Shown here: piece by piece, positions 41,359 through 53,700 of the stretch
Layout of the letters: each line of letters begins with the position of its first letter
Position numbering within the stretch: the first letter of the stretch is position 1
NCBI GenBank assembly: GCA_022113835.1
Contig: JAILWY010000016.1
Location: forward strand, 7,037,501-7,101,500
Length of the DNA: 64,000 nt
Direction: 5' to 3'
Origin: Atopsyche davidsoni
Lineage: Eukaryota > Arthropoda > Insecta > Trichoptera > Hydrobiosidae
The notes under the pieces: generated by a model
Databases searched by the model: none
Seen by the model: the letters and a program-made list of their open reading frames with translations, nothing else
Told to the model about the DNA's origin: nothing
Program-made: the position numbers and the translations under genes

Positions 41359-44020
41359 TTTGATTACAGTAATTGAAATTCCAATTTGTCAGATTGATGG
41401 AACCTTAATCTGTGTAAACTGTGTTTCCATTGTCGATAAAATATAAAAGTTAGATTCTCTTTAAGTAATATTTATCTCTCACTTCCTATAGCTTATATTG
41501 TTCTCATTTATTATTTTTGTGTGTTCTTTGAATTCTGTAATATTGCAATGTAATATTAATAAACTGCACAAAAGTACCGCACATTTTTATGCCAATCTTA
41601 ATTGATGCTTTAAAAAGAATGAAAAGGTTGTATTTATTTTTTGTATAATAATTTTAAAATAATGTAAAATTGTGTGTAAAATCCACTGTAAGAATATGTT
41701 TTGCTTGTCATTTGGTAGATAAACTGAATGTTTATTTCATAAAACCTGTTGTAAGTTTGTAAAAAATATTCTTATCATTTACATTAATGTTAATTATACC
41801 ATTATAGTATCATTTTTTTCATATATTTGGTTTATACTTTTTTTTCATTCTGTGAGTATTTTAATTTAAAAAACTGAAGATGGGTTATAAATTAATTCAA
41901 TCGGTTTGAAGACTTTGATATCCAGAGGTATTGTTTTGTTCTTTGCGATTTGACACTGAAAGTATTTTTGATTGACCAGGTGGAGTCAGACTGTGCGGTT
42001 TTAATCCCCATTTTGGTTTCGGTCGAATACAATGGATCTGTTAGTATTATCATGAAACTTTTTTAAAAATCTTCGGAGCTAATTAAAAATTTGTTATCCG
42101 CACAATTCTAAAGAAGAAAATTTAAAACAAAGTATGGTTAATGTATAAGGGGTGAGTAATATAATGTATTAATAATGGTAATCTTAAATCAAACATGAAT
42201 AGTAGAATGATCAGTTGTGTACATTTATTATACTAGTATAGATGGACATGTGAAATTTCTAAACTTTATTATGTATATTCATGGAGTAATTACAGAACCA
42301 AACTTTATGAAACTCTTCAAAGCTCAATATGGCTTATCGCGCAATAGATTATCTTTTCCGTCTCCTTTCTGAGAACTCTGTGACTATATCAGGCATTAGG
42401 GTACACTTTTAGTTTACTTCTGATTTTGACTCGGGTCAACTCGCCTGTCAATCCTGACAGAAAACTACCAAACACCAACGTAGGTGGACGCAGCCAACCA
42501 AATTAAACCACTAATGAGAAGGAAGCACTGACAAAAACAGGAATTTATCCTTACACCATTGAATGTTGCCATACTGTTTATCCCGAGCATTACCCAGAGG
42601 GATATGGTTGTCTTTTGTATTTTAGTAAGTAATAAAATGTGCCGACTTGGTGTTCCGTATTTTCTGGGGCGTCGAGTGCAGGTGTGACGGCGGCTGTCGC
42701 GTCCGCCACAGGTTTGTGTTTTGGAATGTTAGACTTATCTAGTCAATAGTTTTGTATTGCATTGGAACCGTGTCTGCCACCCGCACCTTGAATTTGACTT
42801 CATTATCCATTTCACAGTTTTTGTATCACAGCCGAGACCATACAATGTTGGGATGTTTCTTTATGTTTGTTTGTTTATGGAAGTTCTCCGATCTTGGCCT
42901 CGAAGGCGCGGGTCCGCGCCGGCGCAGGCCGAGGCTAGCGCAGGTCGGCTGAGGGAACTTATGTAGTCCAAAATGGACAAACTTTTGGTGAATATTGATA
43001 TGTAGGTGTTAAGAAAGTTATATCTGCCTATATTTGTCATCCATTAAGTAATCATTTCAAATGACGCTTTTTACATATTATGTATTAGTCAAGTTAAATA
43101 AAAACATATTTGTTCATGACGTTGAAGTAATCGACGTGTTGAATTTTGTAATTTGTCAGTAAGCTTACATTCTTTAACCTGTATCAATAATATATAGGAT
43201 TTTATTTGCACAAAACTAATATAGACGTATAAGATTTTTGTGACTTTATGAAAGTTTGAATATTCAGGAATGACAATGTTTTCCGAACATCATATAATAT
43301 ATAAATAGAAAAAATTTATATGCTATTCTTGTTAATGTGAAGTCTTTACGCCAGAGACGTGAACTTATAGAACAAAAACACAATGTACGTCTGTTTCTCT
43401 GATGTGAATGCGGAAAAATAAATAATGCCCATTTCGATGTCCTAATGCTTGTTTTATTTCTCCTTTCTCCTTTTCACAGTGGGACATGGGATGGGAAGCC
43501 TAAAAAAAACCACTTTTGTTTTTGTCAATTGGTAATTATTTCCCTAGCATGCCGCATAAAGTAATATAAACAGTATGCCAGTACCACTAACTTATCGATT
43601 CGGTGAAGTTCAATCATCAATGTCTAGATCTTTATCTATTACTAAAGGTAAAGGAAGATTTGGCACTTTGAAAGTTAAAAAATACAATTGGTAAGGTCTC
43701 CGTCTATTAGAATATTCTACATCAAATAAACATCCTCATCAACAAACGGACATCTTTTCACAAGAATGCAAGAAAAAAAAACTACGTAATATCAAGTTTT
43801 AACTAATTTTAATTCTATGCCATACTTAAAATTTTTGATAGCCTGATGTCATCTGCCAAGAAATTTTTTTTAATGGAATCACTTTAATCAATAACATACA
43901 TCCTTGATGAATAAATTACATCATAATTATCTTATGGCTTAAAAAAGTATTAAAACTAGGAAAGTACAATTCAAACTAGACTGGACTAGGTACACATTCA
44001 CATATTTATAAAAATATAAA
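41359..44020. other. Intergenic stretch between Gαo and Cdk5
   Basis: AT-rich with no supported gene. A small GC-rich spot at about 42660-42715 contains an exon-like segment bordered by GTGCAG and CAG-GTTTGT but has no coding support. Another GC-rich spot lies at about 42900-42950. Confidence 0.45.
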
Positions 44021-44033
44021 ATGCAATAATTTA

Positions 44034-45506
44034 TTAAGATCTATCATTTTTGAGAGTGGGATTGAGATCAGCAAAATATCCGTGAGCCATTGCCTCTTCA
44101 GCAGAAATCCTATGAATGGGATTGCATACCAGAAGGTGCTGCAGCAAGTCTCTTCCTCTGGTTGCCAACTTCGGAACCACCTGAGAGAAGCTCATGCTCG
44201 GATGATAAATTGGAAATGGTTTGTAATCAGGCAGTTGAGTTATTCCAGACCAAGTGTCTTCAGTTGGTGTTCCTGGAATAAAAGTAATTTGATGAACCTT
44301 CACAATAGTATCAAAAAAATGTCAGTAGTCATTTGTATAAATTTATGAAAATGAAATTCACCGCTTGAAAAAGAAGAAGAAAGTAATACCAACTATAGAA
44401 AATTACAGTCTTAATTTAAGACAGATTAATTATCAACCTATTTATGATGCAGAGCCGGCCAATTGCTCGGCTAAAGAAAAATAAATAGAACAATATGAAA
44501 TTTAAATGGACATGTGGAAAAATCACTCAAGTATTTTATTATACTTAAAATATTAAAATGGAATTCCACCCAATACTCTCTCTCTAAAATATTGAATATT
44601 TAAACTTTATTAATGAAAATTACAAAATTATATATATTATATATAATTGGGTTATAATATTATATGGGTTTATACTTTCAGTCAAAATTAATGGAAGATG
44701 TAAAAAAATTTCAGCACCCGATAAGACTGCTTTACTATATAATTAATTATATGGATGGCATGAGGGGGTACAAAAATTAAACGTTTTTCATGTAATTATT
44801 TGTTAAAAACAAAGCAAACGATGCACATAAAGATAATTATGGACATACCTAAAAGTTTGAAAATTCGTTTAAGTTGATCATCAACATCTGAGCCAGGGAA
44901 GAGTGGTCGGCCTGCATTAGCTAGTTCTGCAAATATGCATCCTGCTGACCACATATCTATACTCGTGGTGTACAGCTTGGCTCCAAACAACACATCAGGC
45001 GGCCTGTACCACAGTGTCACCACCTCTGCAGAGTAGCACTTGACGGGAATACCAAAGGCACGAGCTAGACCAAAGTCTGCTAGCTTCAACTCACCGTTTT
45101 TATTTATTAGTAGATTCTGGGGTTTTAAATCTCTATGTAATACGTTATGACTGTGACAAAAAGCAAGTCCTCTCAGCAGTTGATACATAAAAGATTGTAC
45201 AACATCCAAATCTATTTCACCATTTAAGCTATCAAAATATTTCTTTAAATCTTGATCACAGTGCTCAAACACGAGGGTCAATTTTTTGTCACTGTGTAGC
45301 ACATCGTAGAGTCTGACGATATTTTTGTGTTTCAGTTCTTTTAGGAGGCAGATCTCTCTAAGAGCCGAAGAAGGGACTCCCTCATCGTCGTCGTCTAACC
45401 TTACACGCTTTAAAGCTACTATTTCGTGAGTTTCTCTATTTTTTGCTTTAAATACTGTTCCGTAAGTACCCTCACCAATTTTTTCAAGTTTTTCATATTT
45501 TTGCAT
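44034..45506 (-). CDS. Cdk5: Cyclin-dependent kinase 5
   Basis: This is a proline-directed Ser/Thr kinase activated by p35-type partners, acting mainly in neurons on the cytoskeleton, axons and synapses. Two coding exons, 45506-44849 (donor GTATGT) and 44272-44034 (acceptor ATTCCAG), join as ...[11 protein letters not shown]... and give 298 residues, close to the roughly 292-294 of other Cdk5 proteins. The glycine loop GEGTYGTVF is at residues 11-19, the catalytic lysine at 33, and the cyclin-contact helix PSSALRE, which identifies Cdk5, at 45-51. HRDLKPQN is at 124-131 and DFG at 144-146. The activation segment has Ser159 instead of the Thr of cell-cycle CDKs, a Cdk5 trait. The start ATG at 45506 gives the family N-terminus [16 protein letters not shown]. 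The stop overlaps an AATAAA on the minus strand. The gene is divergent from FKBP8. Confidence 0.98.
44512..44615 (+). repeat. Copy of a dispersed repeat in the Cdk5 intron
   Basis: About 100 bp starting ATGTGGAAAAATCACTCAAG closely resembles 61942-62046, with shared ATTTTATT, AAAATATTAAA, GAATTCCACC and TACTCTCT blocks in the same order and spacing. It is probably a degenerate transposable element fragment. This copy lacks the inverted arm seen near 61.9 kb. Confidence 0.8.
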
Positions 45507-46050
45507 TTTAATTAAATAAACTTTAATGAAGAGTAATGCTATTCAGCCGAGGGTGGTTTGGCCCCGTTCTAGTGAAGTTTGAGTGTTTGACAGATGAAGA
45601 TGACAGTCATAGACAATTAAATGACTGAAATAAACATTTTATTTGCGTGATTAAAAAAATGTTTTTATTTATCACTTATCGAAAATAAAATAAATAAGTT
45701 AACCCTTACTCGTATAGGCGCAATCTGTATTAATTATTTTTTAATTAATTTAAATTTACTGATTTTTACAGTTGCCATATGGCCTCTTGTATTATTTATG
45801 TTACAAGTTGGATAAAGATGACATGCGATCGACTGTATCTCAAAGGTTTCTGAAAACATTATTTGTCATTCTGCTCTGCTTTCTTTAATTCGATTGTGTA
45901 CATATTATTTCCTTTTAGTAATTATTATTTATTTTGCATTTTTCCTTTTAAATTACATTTACCAATTGATTGTACATTTTTCGTTTTTCTTCTACAGCTA
46001 ATGTTTATTTGATAAGTAGTTTTTAATACGATTCGAAAACGATCGCAAAT
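45507..46050. promoter_or_regulatory. Shared divergent promoter region of Cdk5 and FKBP8
   Basis: The 544 bp between the two start codons must contain both 5' untranslated regions and promoters if neither gene has a distant non-coding first exon. It is AT-rich and no TATA box is obvious in either direction, as is common for broadly expressed insect genes. Confidence 0.55.
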
Positions 46051-48664
46051 ATGAGCAAAGGACAAGCTATGGTCGACAAGTCCGACAGCAGCTCGTTTGA
46101 AGACTTAGCAGGAGCCAGCGAATTGGCTGACGAGAATAATGAAGATGTCAATAATACGGAAAAGACTGAAGATTGGCTCGACATCCTCGGTAGCGGATCT
46201 TTATTAAAAAAGGTTCTCTCTAATTTATACCTTCTGCATCGTTTATGCATGAAGCAAAATTTACTGGTTTTGTTATTTTTCCTTTATACTTAAGAACACC
46301 GATAATGTTTTCTTTGTTTTCAGATAATTAAAGAAGGCAATTCTGATATTCGGCCACAGCGAACTGATCTCTGTAGAATAAGATATGAAGGCCGACTGAA
46401 GTCAACAGGTCTAGTAGTAGATAAACAAGATGATATTGAGATACATTTAGGAGATGGAGATGTACGGATATACATTTGTATAATACCTTAATCAATTAAT
46501 GAAATATTTGATTATGATGCTCATTTTTAGCTTGGTAATTGTATCAAATGAAGTATATTGGTATTTTTGTAGGTTATTCAAGGTATAGACTTCACTCTGG
46601 CACTGATGCATGATGGTGAAATAGCGGAATTACAAATTGCTTCTCGGTTTGGTTTTGGGGAAAGCGGAATGGCTCCTGACATCCCTCCAAATGCTGCCCT
46701 GGAGTACACTTTGGAACTTATCAGCTCTAGACCAGAACCCGACATAGAAACTCTCTCGGTTCATGAAAGGAAGACGATTGGGTTAGTATTTTACACTTGG
46801 TAAAATTATGAAAAATTACTATGGAATATTCCGTTTTTTTTTATAATAAACTGTTATTTTTTTGTTTGTTATTCAAGTAATAAGAAACGTGAAAGAGGAA
46901 ACTGGTGGTACAGTATGCAGGAGCCTACTTTAGCTATTCAGTGCTATCGCAAGGCTATAGAATATTTGGATGAAACTAAAGGAGGAATCACGGATCCAAC
47001 AGCAGATGGAAATTTACCGGTGAAACTTTTGTTGTATTCTTTAATGAAGCTGTAATTTGATCTATTATGCACTAAAACATGTATTTGGACACCAATTGTT
47101 CCCAAATATATTTCGTATGAACCCTTATTTTAAATTGAATTAAAAATTTTGTAGAAACTTCTCTTTTGTTTGCCTATTTTAGTTTACCTAATTTTAGTAC
47201 ATTAATTACAATCATTTAAAAAAAAATCATAATGTTATCTCACTTATTTTTTGAAAAAAAATTAAATTAAATTACAAGATTCTTTTATTTTCATTTGTTA
47301 GATTTATAATAGGTCTTAGGTCTAGTATTGTGATGAGGTGTGTGTCTATCCCCGCCCTGCGCGCAGGTTTCGGAGCTTGCGATGTGTGACTTAGGTGGTA
47401 GCATACATGAATTTCTTAAGTTACAATAATGTGTTAGGCAGGGAGAATGAGTGGAATACTCTATTATATTATGCTCACTTGCTCAATTATATTACGATGC
47501 TAATACATTATGTCCCAATTGTTTTAATTGTTACAATACTATATTTTAGGATACATCAGATGATCTTCTTTCACTTCTCTCTGACCGAATTAAAGTATAC
47601 AATAATATGGCAGCTGCTCAAATGAAGCAAGGTTCTTACGAGGCTGCCCTGCACAGTGTGGAGACTGTTTTGAGTTGTCAACCTAACAATGTCAAGGCCC
47701 TCTTCAGGAAAGGAAAGGTTAGCATCCCCTTACTAACACTAATCTTCTAAGTTAGGTTCAAAATGTCCCGGTAGTCTTCCTAAGCTAAATTTTATTTTTT
47801 ATGATACAATAACAATAAATTCGAAAAGATCTTTACAATAGAAGTGAGAATTTTTATGTTCAAGATTTTTTGAAGAATTATTTAAGTGTCCTCTATTGAC
47901 ACATACATATTATATCATTATACATATTTGTAACACTCAAAATATTAATTTGATTCGTTTCTCCAGATTCTCTCCCAGAAGAATGACATAGAGGGGGCCC
48001 TTCAAGCTGTGCGTGCTGCCCTGGCGCTGTCGCCCGGAGAGCGCTCTGTGCGTGCTGAGCTCACTAAGCTTGAAGATAAGGCACGGCGTGATGGTGCACG
48101 TGAGCGGGAGCTAGCCAAAAAGATGCTTGGTGCTACCACCCCTGGTACATCCCCTGGAGCGAAGACCCCTTCTGGAGGTAGCAACAAGAAGAAGGTATTC
48201 TAGTACTAGCGATAGTGACTCCATTATCAGTAGTGACTAGCCAAATCCACTTTCAACTGATTTCCATGAAAATTATGTACAAAACAGAATAATTAAAGCA
48301 CGAAATGTAAGTCATCGCAGTCATTCTTATTTCTGGCATTGCAAAAAATCATCTACATAAGGTGTGCATCTATTGAATATTATTCATTGCAGATTTGTTG
48401 ATAATTCTGTGTGGCCAAAATTTCTAAAATAATCTCAAGAATGAAATCATTTTATCTTTCATGCGATGCCATTTGCGATTACTACTTTTCCTGACTTCGG
48501 TCAGAACTGCTCACCTTATCTCTAATCTTAGATACGATTCTACTATCTGAGAAGATGTGTAACCGCCGTCCTTGTTTCAGGTGTTTGTGTGGGGCTCGGT
48601 TCTCTTTAGTGTTGCCATTGGTGTCATCAGCATAGCTGTATATAGATATAAGTTTATGCAGTAA
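46051..48664 (+). CDS. FKBP8: FKBP8/zonda-type tail-anchored immunophilin (FKBP domain, TPRs, C-terminal membrane anchor)
   Basis: Seven exons join in frame: 46051-46212, 46324-46461, 46573-46781, 46878-47019, 47550-47717, 47967-48194 and 48581-48664, for 376 residues. An acidic N-terminus (residues 1-54, ending in a [10 protein letters not shown] segment) precedes an FKBP-type peptidyl-prolyl isomerase fold at about 58-155, with RYEGRL, LGDGDVIQGID, FGFGESG and [16 protein letters not shown] helices follow at about 172-300 ([20 protein letters not shown] and later repeats). A basic linker comes next, then a single C-terminal membrane span (about 352-372) with the short tail YKFMQ. This order is that of FKBP8 (FKBP38), a mitochondrial/ER tail-anchored protein tied to Bcl-2 family and TOR control in mammals; the fly homologue zonda acts in autophagy. 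The exon 1 donor (GTTCTC) is weak but gives the right phase. Confidence 0.95.
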
Positions 48665-50387
48665 TGTCTCGTATCAATCTGAAGACAAACCACCTTTTAA
48701 ATAGTTACCAATTTAGTGGGCAATTTCTTTTGCTTCCTTAAGGTCACCGGTGTCTATTATATATGGAAAAAAGGTGCGTTCTTATAATTCACTTTTGAGA
48801 ATTCCATCACAAGCATTTAAATCTCATTTGTCAGAGTGAACTTTGCATTTTAGTGTCTGTGTTGACGTGCTTGATTTATTTTCATATATTGGAAATTATG
48901 ACAATTTACACATTTAAATATTTTAAAAAGCTTAGCTATTTAGTATTACTCTTTACACGCATCCAAGTTTTAAAAAAGAATTAAAAGCTAATTATTTATT
49001 TTTATATTAAAAGACCGACAGTCTATCTTTGAACGTACATTTAATAAAATTAAGTAAATATATATATAGAGGCTTTTAAAAAGATAATGTTATAAATATT
49101 TTCAGCTTATTTTGTGGAATTCAAGTGTAAATTTCCCTTGCCCTGTTACATTACTGAAAAAAAAAACACTATTGGGTCATACCCAATACCTATGAGAATA
49201 TCAGAACCTTAGTGTTTTGTGTGATGTCATTATGACTTATGATTTTGCTTTATGAGATATTGAACATTTTACAAAGCGTAGGGAATACGGCAACTGTGGA
49301 TTATTGCGCATGCTCTTCCCACATAATTTTACTGATACATTTCAATTTGCCTCATTTTATATCTGTCATACTTTCTTTGGTTGCTTTTTTATCAATTTGA
49401 TCAGTCTGGGAAAATATGACTAATTTGCTTCCATAAAGTTTAAACTAACAAAAAATCCTCATTATCAATCAATATTATATTGAAAATGTATTTTGGATTG
49501 ATATCATTAGTGCTTGTTACTTAATAAATAATTTTATGAAATATCATCTTCAAGATGAAAGTATTTTTATAAAAATAGCTCTGATTTTAACACTACAGAC
49601 TAATAATAGCCTTCTTATATTGTCGAATGGATAGAAGAAGATGAACATCTTGATGTTATTAACATGCTGTTTAAATTCTCAAATAAATTTAATTAATTAA
49701 ATGTGAGAATTATCAACGGTGGGCTGCTTCTAAGCGCTGTAGATTATATACTTGTTAATATTATGTATGGGAATAGAGGGCTTTCATATCAATACAGGGT
49801 TAGGTTAATAAGATATCAGTTGAAGATATGTATCCGTTACCGAAGAGCCAAATTTTCTTTGCTAAATTGTAGTTATTTTCATATCAATAATCATCACAGA
49901 TATAAATCTTTTAAAAAAATACTTTAATGTATTCTAAATTGTTTACCATTTATTTTTGGACTATTTTAAAATAACCAAATTTATAAATGCAAGTCAATCT
50001 GAGCATGTTTGTAGATCGAGTATATCTCTAAAACTAATAAAATGGCTGAAGGTTTAAATTTTAGTAAAAAAATAATGTGTATTTTTTGCAAAGACTTGGA
50101 ATGTTATTGGTGATCATTTTAGAATCCCGTTCCCTAACATTCCATCATTATTTTTGTACGTCACCATAGTTAAATACTATAACATAAAAATCATTCCTAA
50201 AAAATATATTTGCTCAATTTAATTGTATGTTTTAATATGAATCATTTGGTTATTTTCAATTGTTGGAAGAGAAAGTATATAAAAATGAAAAATAAATATT
50301 GAATTTTGCTATTTATGTCTTTTATTGATAATAATTCTGAGAAGTGTTTGAATTGAAACTTTTCACCAATGTCCAGTTTCTGCAAGG

Positions 50388-50435
<48 letters not shown>

Positions 50436-50670
50436 CAATGAAATATTAAAACATTTGATGTATTTGATCATATCTTGGATACTCAGAAAATCTGGACGTT
50501 AGGGAGGTAAGTATGTGGTGTTGAGATGCTTCAGATGAAGATATATTAGGAAAAAACCCACGACTATCTAAGGTCTATGTGGCTGTAAGAAAACAATGTA
50601 ATATAATAGAATGAATAAAAAAATAATTAGAAGAGATAAAAGTCAAATTTAATAGTTTGTAAATTGAGAG
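48665..50670. other. Region between the convergent FKBP8 and PIGG genes
   Basis: AT-rich 3' flank of FKBP8, with an AATAAA at about 49043-49048. A TA microsatellite is listed separately. No further gene is supported. Confidence 0.5.
50391..50431. repeat. (TA)n microsatellite
   Basis: About 20 uninterrupted TA units between FKBP8 and PIGG. Confidence 0.95.
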
Positions 50671-50674
50671 CAAT

Positions 50675-50680
50675 TTTATT
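50675..50680 (-). terminator. Likely polyadenylation signal of PIGG
   Basis: AATAAA on the minus strand lies about 120 bp beyond the PIGG stop codon and is the first consensus signal in that direction. Confidence 0.5.
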
Positions 50681-50799
50681 GCTCGGTCTTTACATAATAT
50701 TATGTACATAGTTGTTATCACCGGATAATATAAAATAAGACATTCTCGCATGCGAGGATGTTACTACCTAACCTAAATCTAATATAAAAAATCACAGTC

Positions 50800-53700
50800 T
50801 CATAGTTTTTTTGGTTCTAAACTTTTATCTCTTTTTCGCTTAGTACAATTTTTAAAAAATAGGAAAACACGTTCTTGGAATGTAACAGAATAACATAAAA
50901 TAATTACACTAATAGGAATACCGATGGAGATGATGATGTAATGAACACAATCATATAATAGTTTTGGTGAAATTACAGTCCATACAAAAAGGTGGTAACG
51001 AAGGATGACTGTTATTATTACATAAATTGCCAGCGGGTAAATCTGTAGGACGGCAAATGTGGACAGAAGCTCTCTCAGATGTATTTGGAATCTGAAACAA
51101 ACAGCATGGTTGTGAAATTATTGAATTAGTATTTTATTTTAATTAAAATCAACCAGGTATTACTAATGCATTTTAAGTAAATGTATTAGTAATACTCCCT
51201 TTACACAGTAAAACGATAAAATATAGAGCAAAGCGTGCCCTCGATAAAGAGATCTAATGTAGTGAACAACTTTTTATACGGCTTGTTTACTTAGCTCAAG
51301 TTTTCCAGGAATATTATTCTAATTCAGTACACTTTTTAGACCCAAACGATTTAAAGACCAAATATCAATTTGTGTTAGTAAGAGTTGACAAAATGAACTC
51401 ACGAGTCCCAGTTCTTATTTTGTTGGACACAGTCAGCGAAGACGAGCAGAGAGGCCACAATGGGCCCGGCAAATGTGTGCACCCCCATCTGGGCGGCCAC
51501 CAGCACCGGGTCATATGCTTCCAGCCCCACATACCCTGAGCCGAGGTCTATGGATGCCAAGCTGTTGGAATTTCCCTAGAAGATTTGATTTACATTCAAT
51601 CAAATTAAAAAAAAAAACCACAAAATATTAGAAAAAGTTGTGGTATTTTATATCCTAGGATCAAAAACAGATTATTGGAGTCAGAGTTGGATGTAATAAA
51701 AATTGAAATTAGACAAAATCTGTTGAAATTATTATTCTATGAATACTCGGCTTATTGGAGATTGTTTATGAATAATTCAGCATAAAAGTGGCCATATTGT
51801 GATACAAACCTAAAAACCCAGCTAGCCTAAGTAGAATTTCATTTTATAGAAAAATTCATATTTATTTGATATGTATTGAATGTTTTAAAAATTTTAACCC
51901 AAGTCTATTATCAAACAATATAAAAGTATTGTAAAGTAAAATTAACTAGAAAGTATCACTATTGTGTGCCATTGTAAATTTAAGCAGGCTTGTTCTGCCT
52001 TCAGAGCCACAGCATGCTTTTGCCATGGAATATGTGTAGTATTTGTCATATTCTGGTCATATTGTGTAACTATCGTTAAAATATTAACCTGGTAGAAGAA
52101 GAATACTGCGCCCATCCACGAGTGAAGTATAACTTTAGTCAGCACATTCTGACTAGCCGAGCCTTCTCTTTCTGAGTCCATGTTGAATCCTTTATTACCG
52201 AATCTGTAATCTAAAATCTTATTGACCGCCCTGCTCGTTTGAAAGAGTGCCGGCATAAGAACCACATTGTGTGGTCTCAGCAACAAGGAACATGTTAGCA
52301 TTGTGACATTGATTATAATCTTTGTGCGATTGGACAAAATTTCCATTAAATTTGAACAGATTTCTGTACAATCATCAGAAGTCTGAAGTAATTTTGTCTT
52401 TGAATTCAAATCGATTAAATTTTCTTCTTCAGTTGATTCGACATCAGCACTTCTATATTTATGTCTACTTTTAGCTATGTAAGCATTGTCATTCTCTCCT
52501 AAATATGAAACACTAGGAAATCCAATATCTTGTTTGATATTTTTTGACATGCTCACTTTGGTCTCTTTTGTAAAGTAATATATTGAAAGGCAGATTTCAA
52601 AGGCAATCATGAATAACAGCAAGCACCAGAAAATGTAAACAATAGATCCTTCTCTGAGCTCTGGCAGACTGATGAAGGGCACTTGAATGGCGTGTGTTGT
52701 CACTCGATAAAAGAAAATACACAAGCCGGCCGCGACAATCATTATTGAGTGCAGCATGTATGTGTCCTTTTTCACATTATTTAGACATAAGACAACCGTC
52801 CAAATAAGGCCTGAAAACAGGAAAATAATAAATATTATAAATGTAAGACAATATTTTTATTTAAAAAGAAGTTGTATGAGATTGCAGTTTTCACATAATC
52901 ACAAGTTATAAAAATAGATCTGGCACTTAAAATGTACAAGATAGAATAATTAGGGTCCATAAAGATACTTAGAAAAAAAAGATACTTTGTTACTTTTGGT
53001 TGCCACTACTTCTAGAGAAAACTTAAAAAATTATAAGGCTTTTATAATGTACACAATAATCTATTCTTTACATAAAATTAAAAGAAGTCAGTAGATTTGT
53101 TGATTAATATTTTTTGTACTGTAAGAGTTAAATAAAAACAAAAAAAAATTGTATCTATGTACATATTACAAAAAATAATAAAACATGACTTACTCGCAAA
53201 GGTGACTGTAGTAAGAAAATACTTATTATTGTCCTGATTTAGCCAGTCTCCCGTATCAGGCAAGAAAGCCCACTTGTCTCCGGTTTGGTTGAGTGTCCGG
53301 AGAGCTCGGTGGACCAGCATGAGTTGCACCCAAGTTGGCAGGAACCACTTCCCCGTGATACGCATTCTCCTCGCCAGATCACTCTTGTCTTGAATTTCAG
53401 TAGCATTCTCATTTTTTTTTCTAATATACTCAACCAAAATGCTGGCTGTGTACACCAGCACCAAAAACTCTAGAGTTATCCAGAAATAATACCAAGTTTG
53501 GTGTTCTTCCTCAATGAAACTAGTGCCTCCGTAAGTTATTGGCTGTATCACAGTGCCTATTACTAGGACTATTTCAATCAGGTACAAGCTGCCAAGATTA
53601 CTCTCGTTTCCGATACGACTCAGCGTATCTTTGATGATGACCACGTTGGATACCATGATGACAATGATAGCGGCAACGGCAGACACACTCACAGGGTGTA

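Noticed and set aside
45701..45720. TTAACCCTTACTCG resembling a piggyBac-type end
   Set aside because: No inverted partner end with TTAA was found nearby; a lone motif is not enough.
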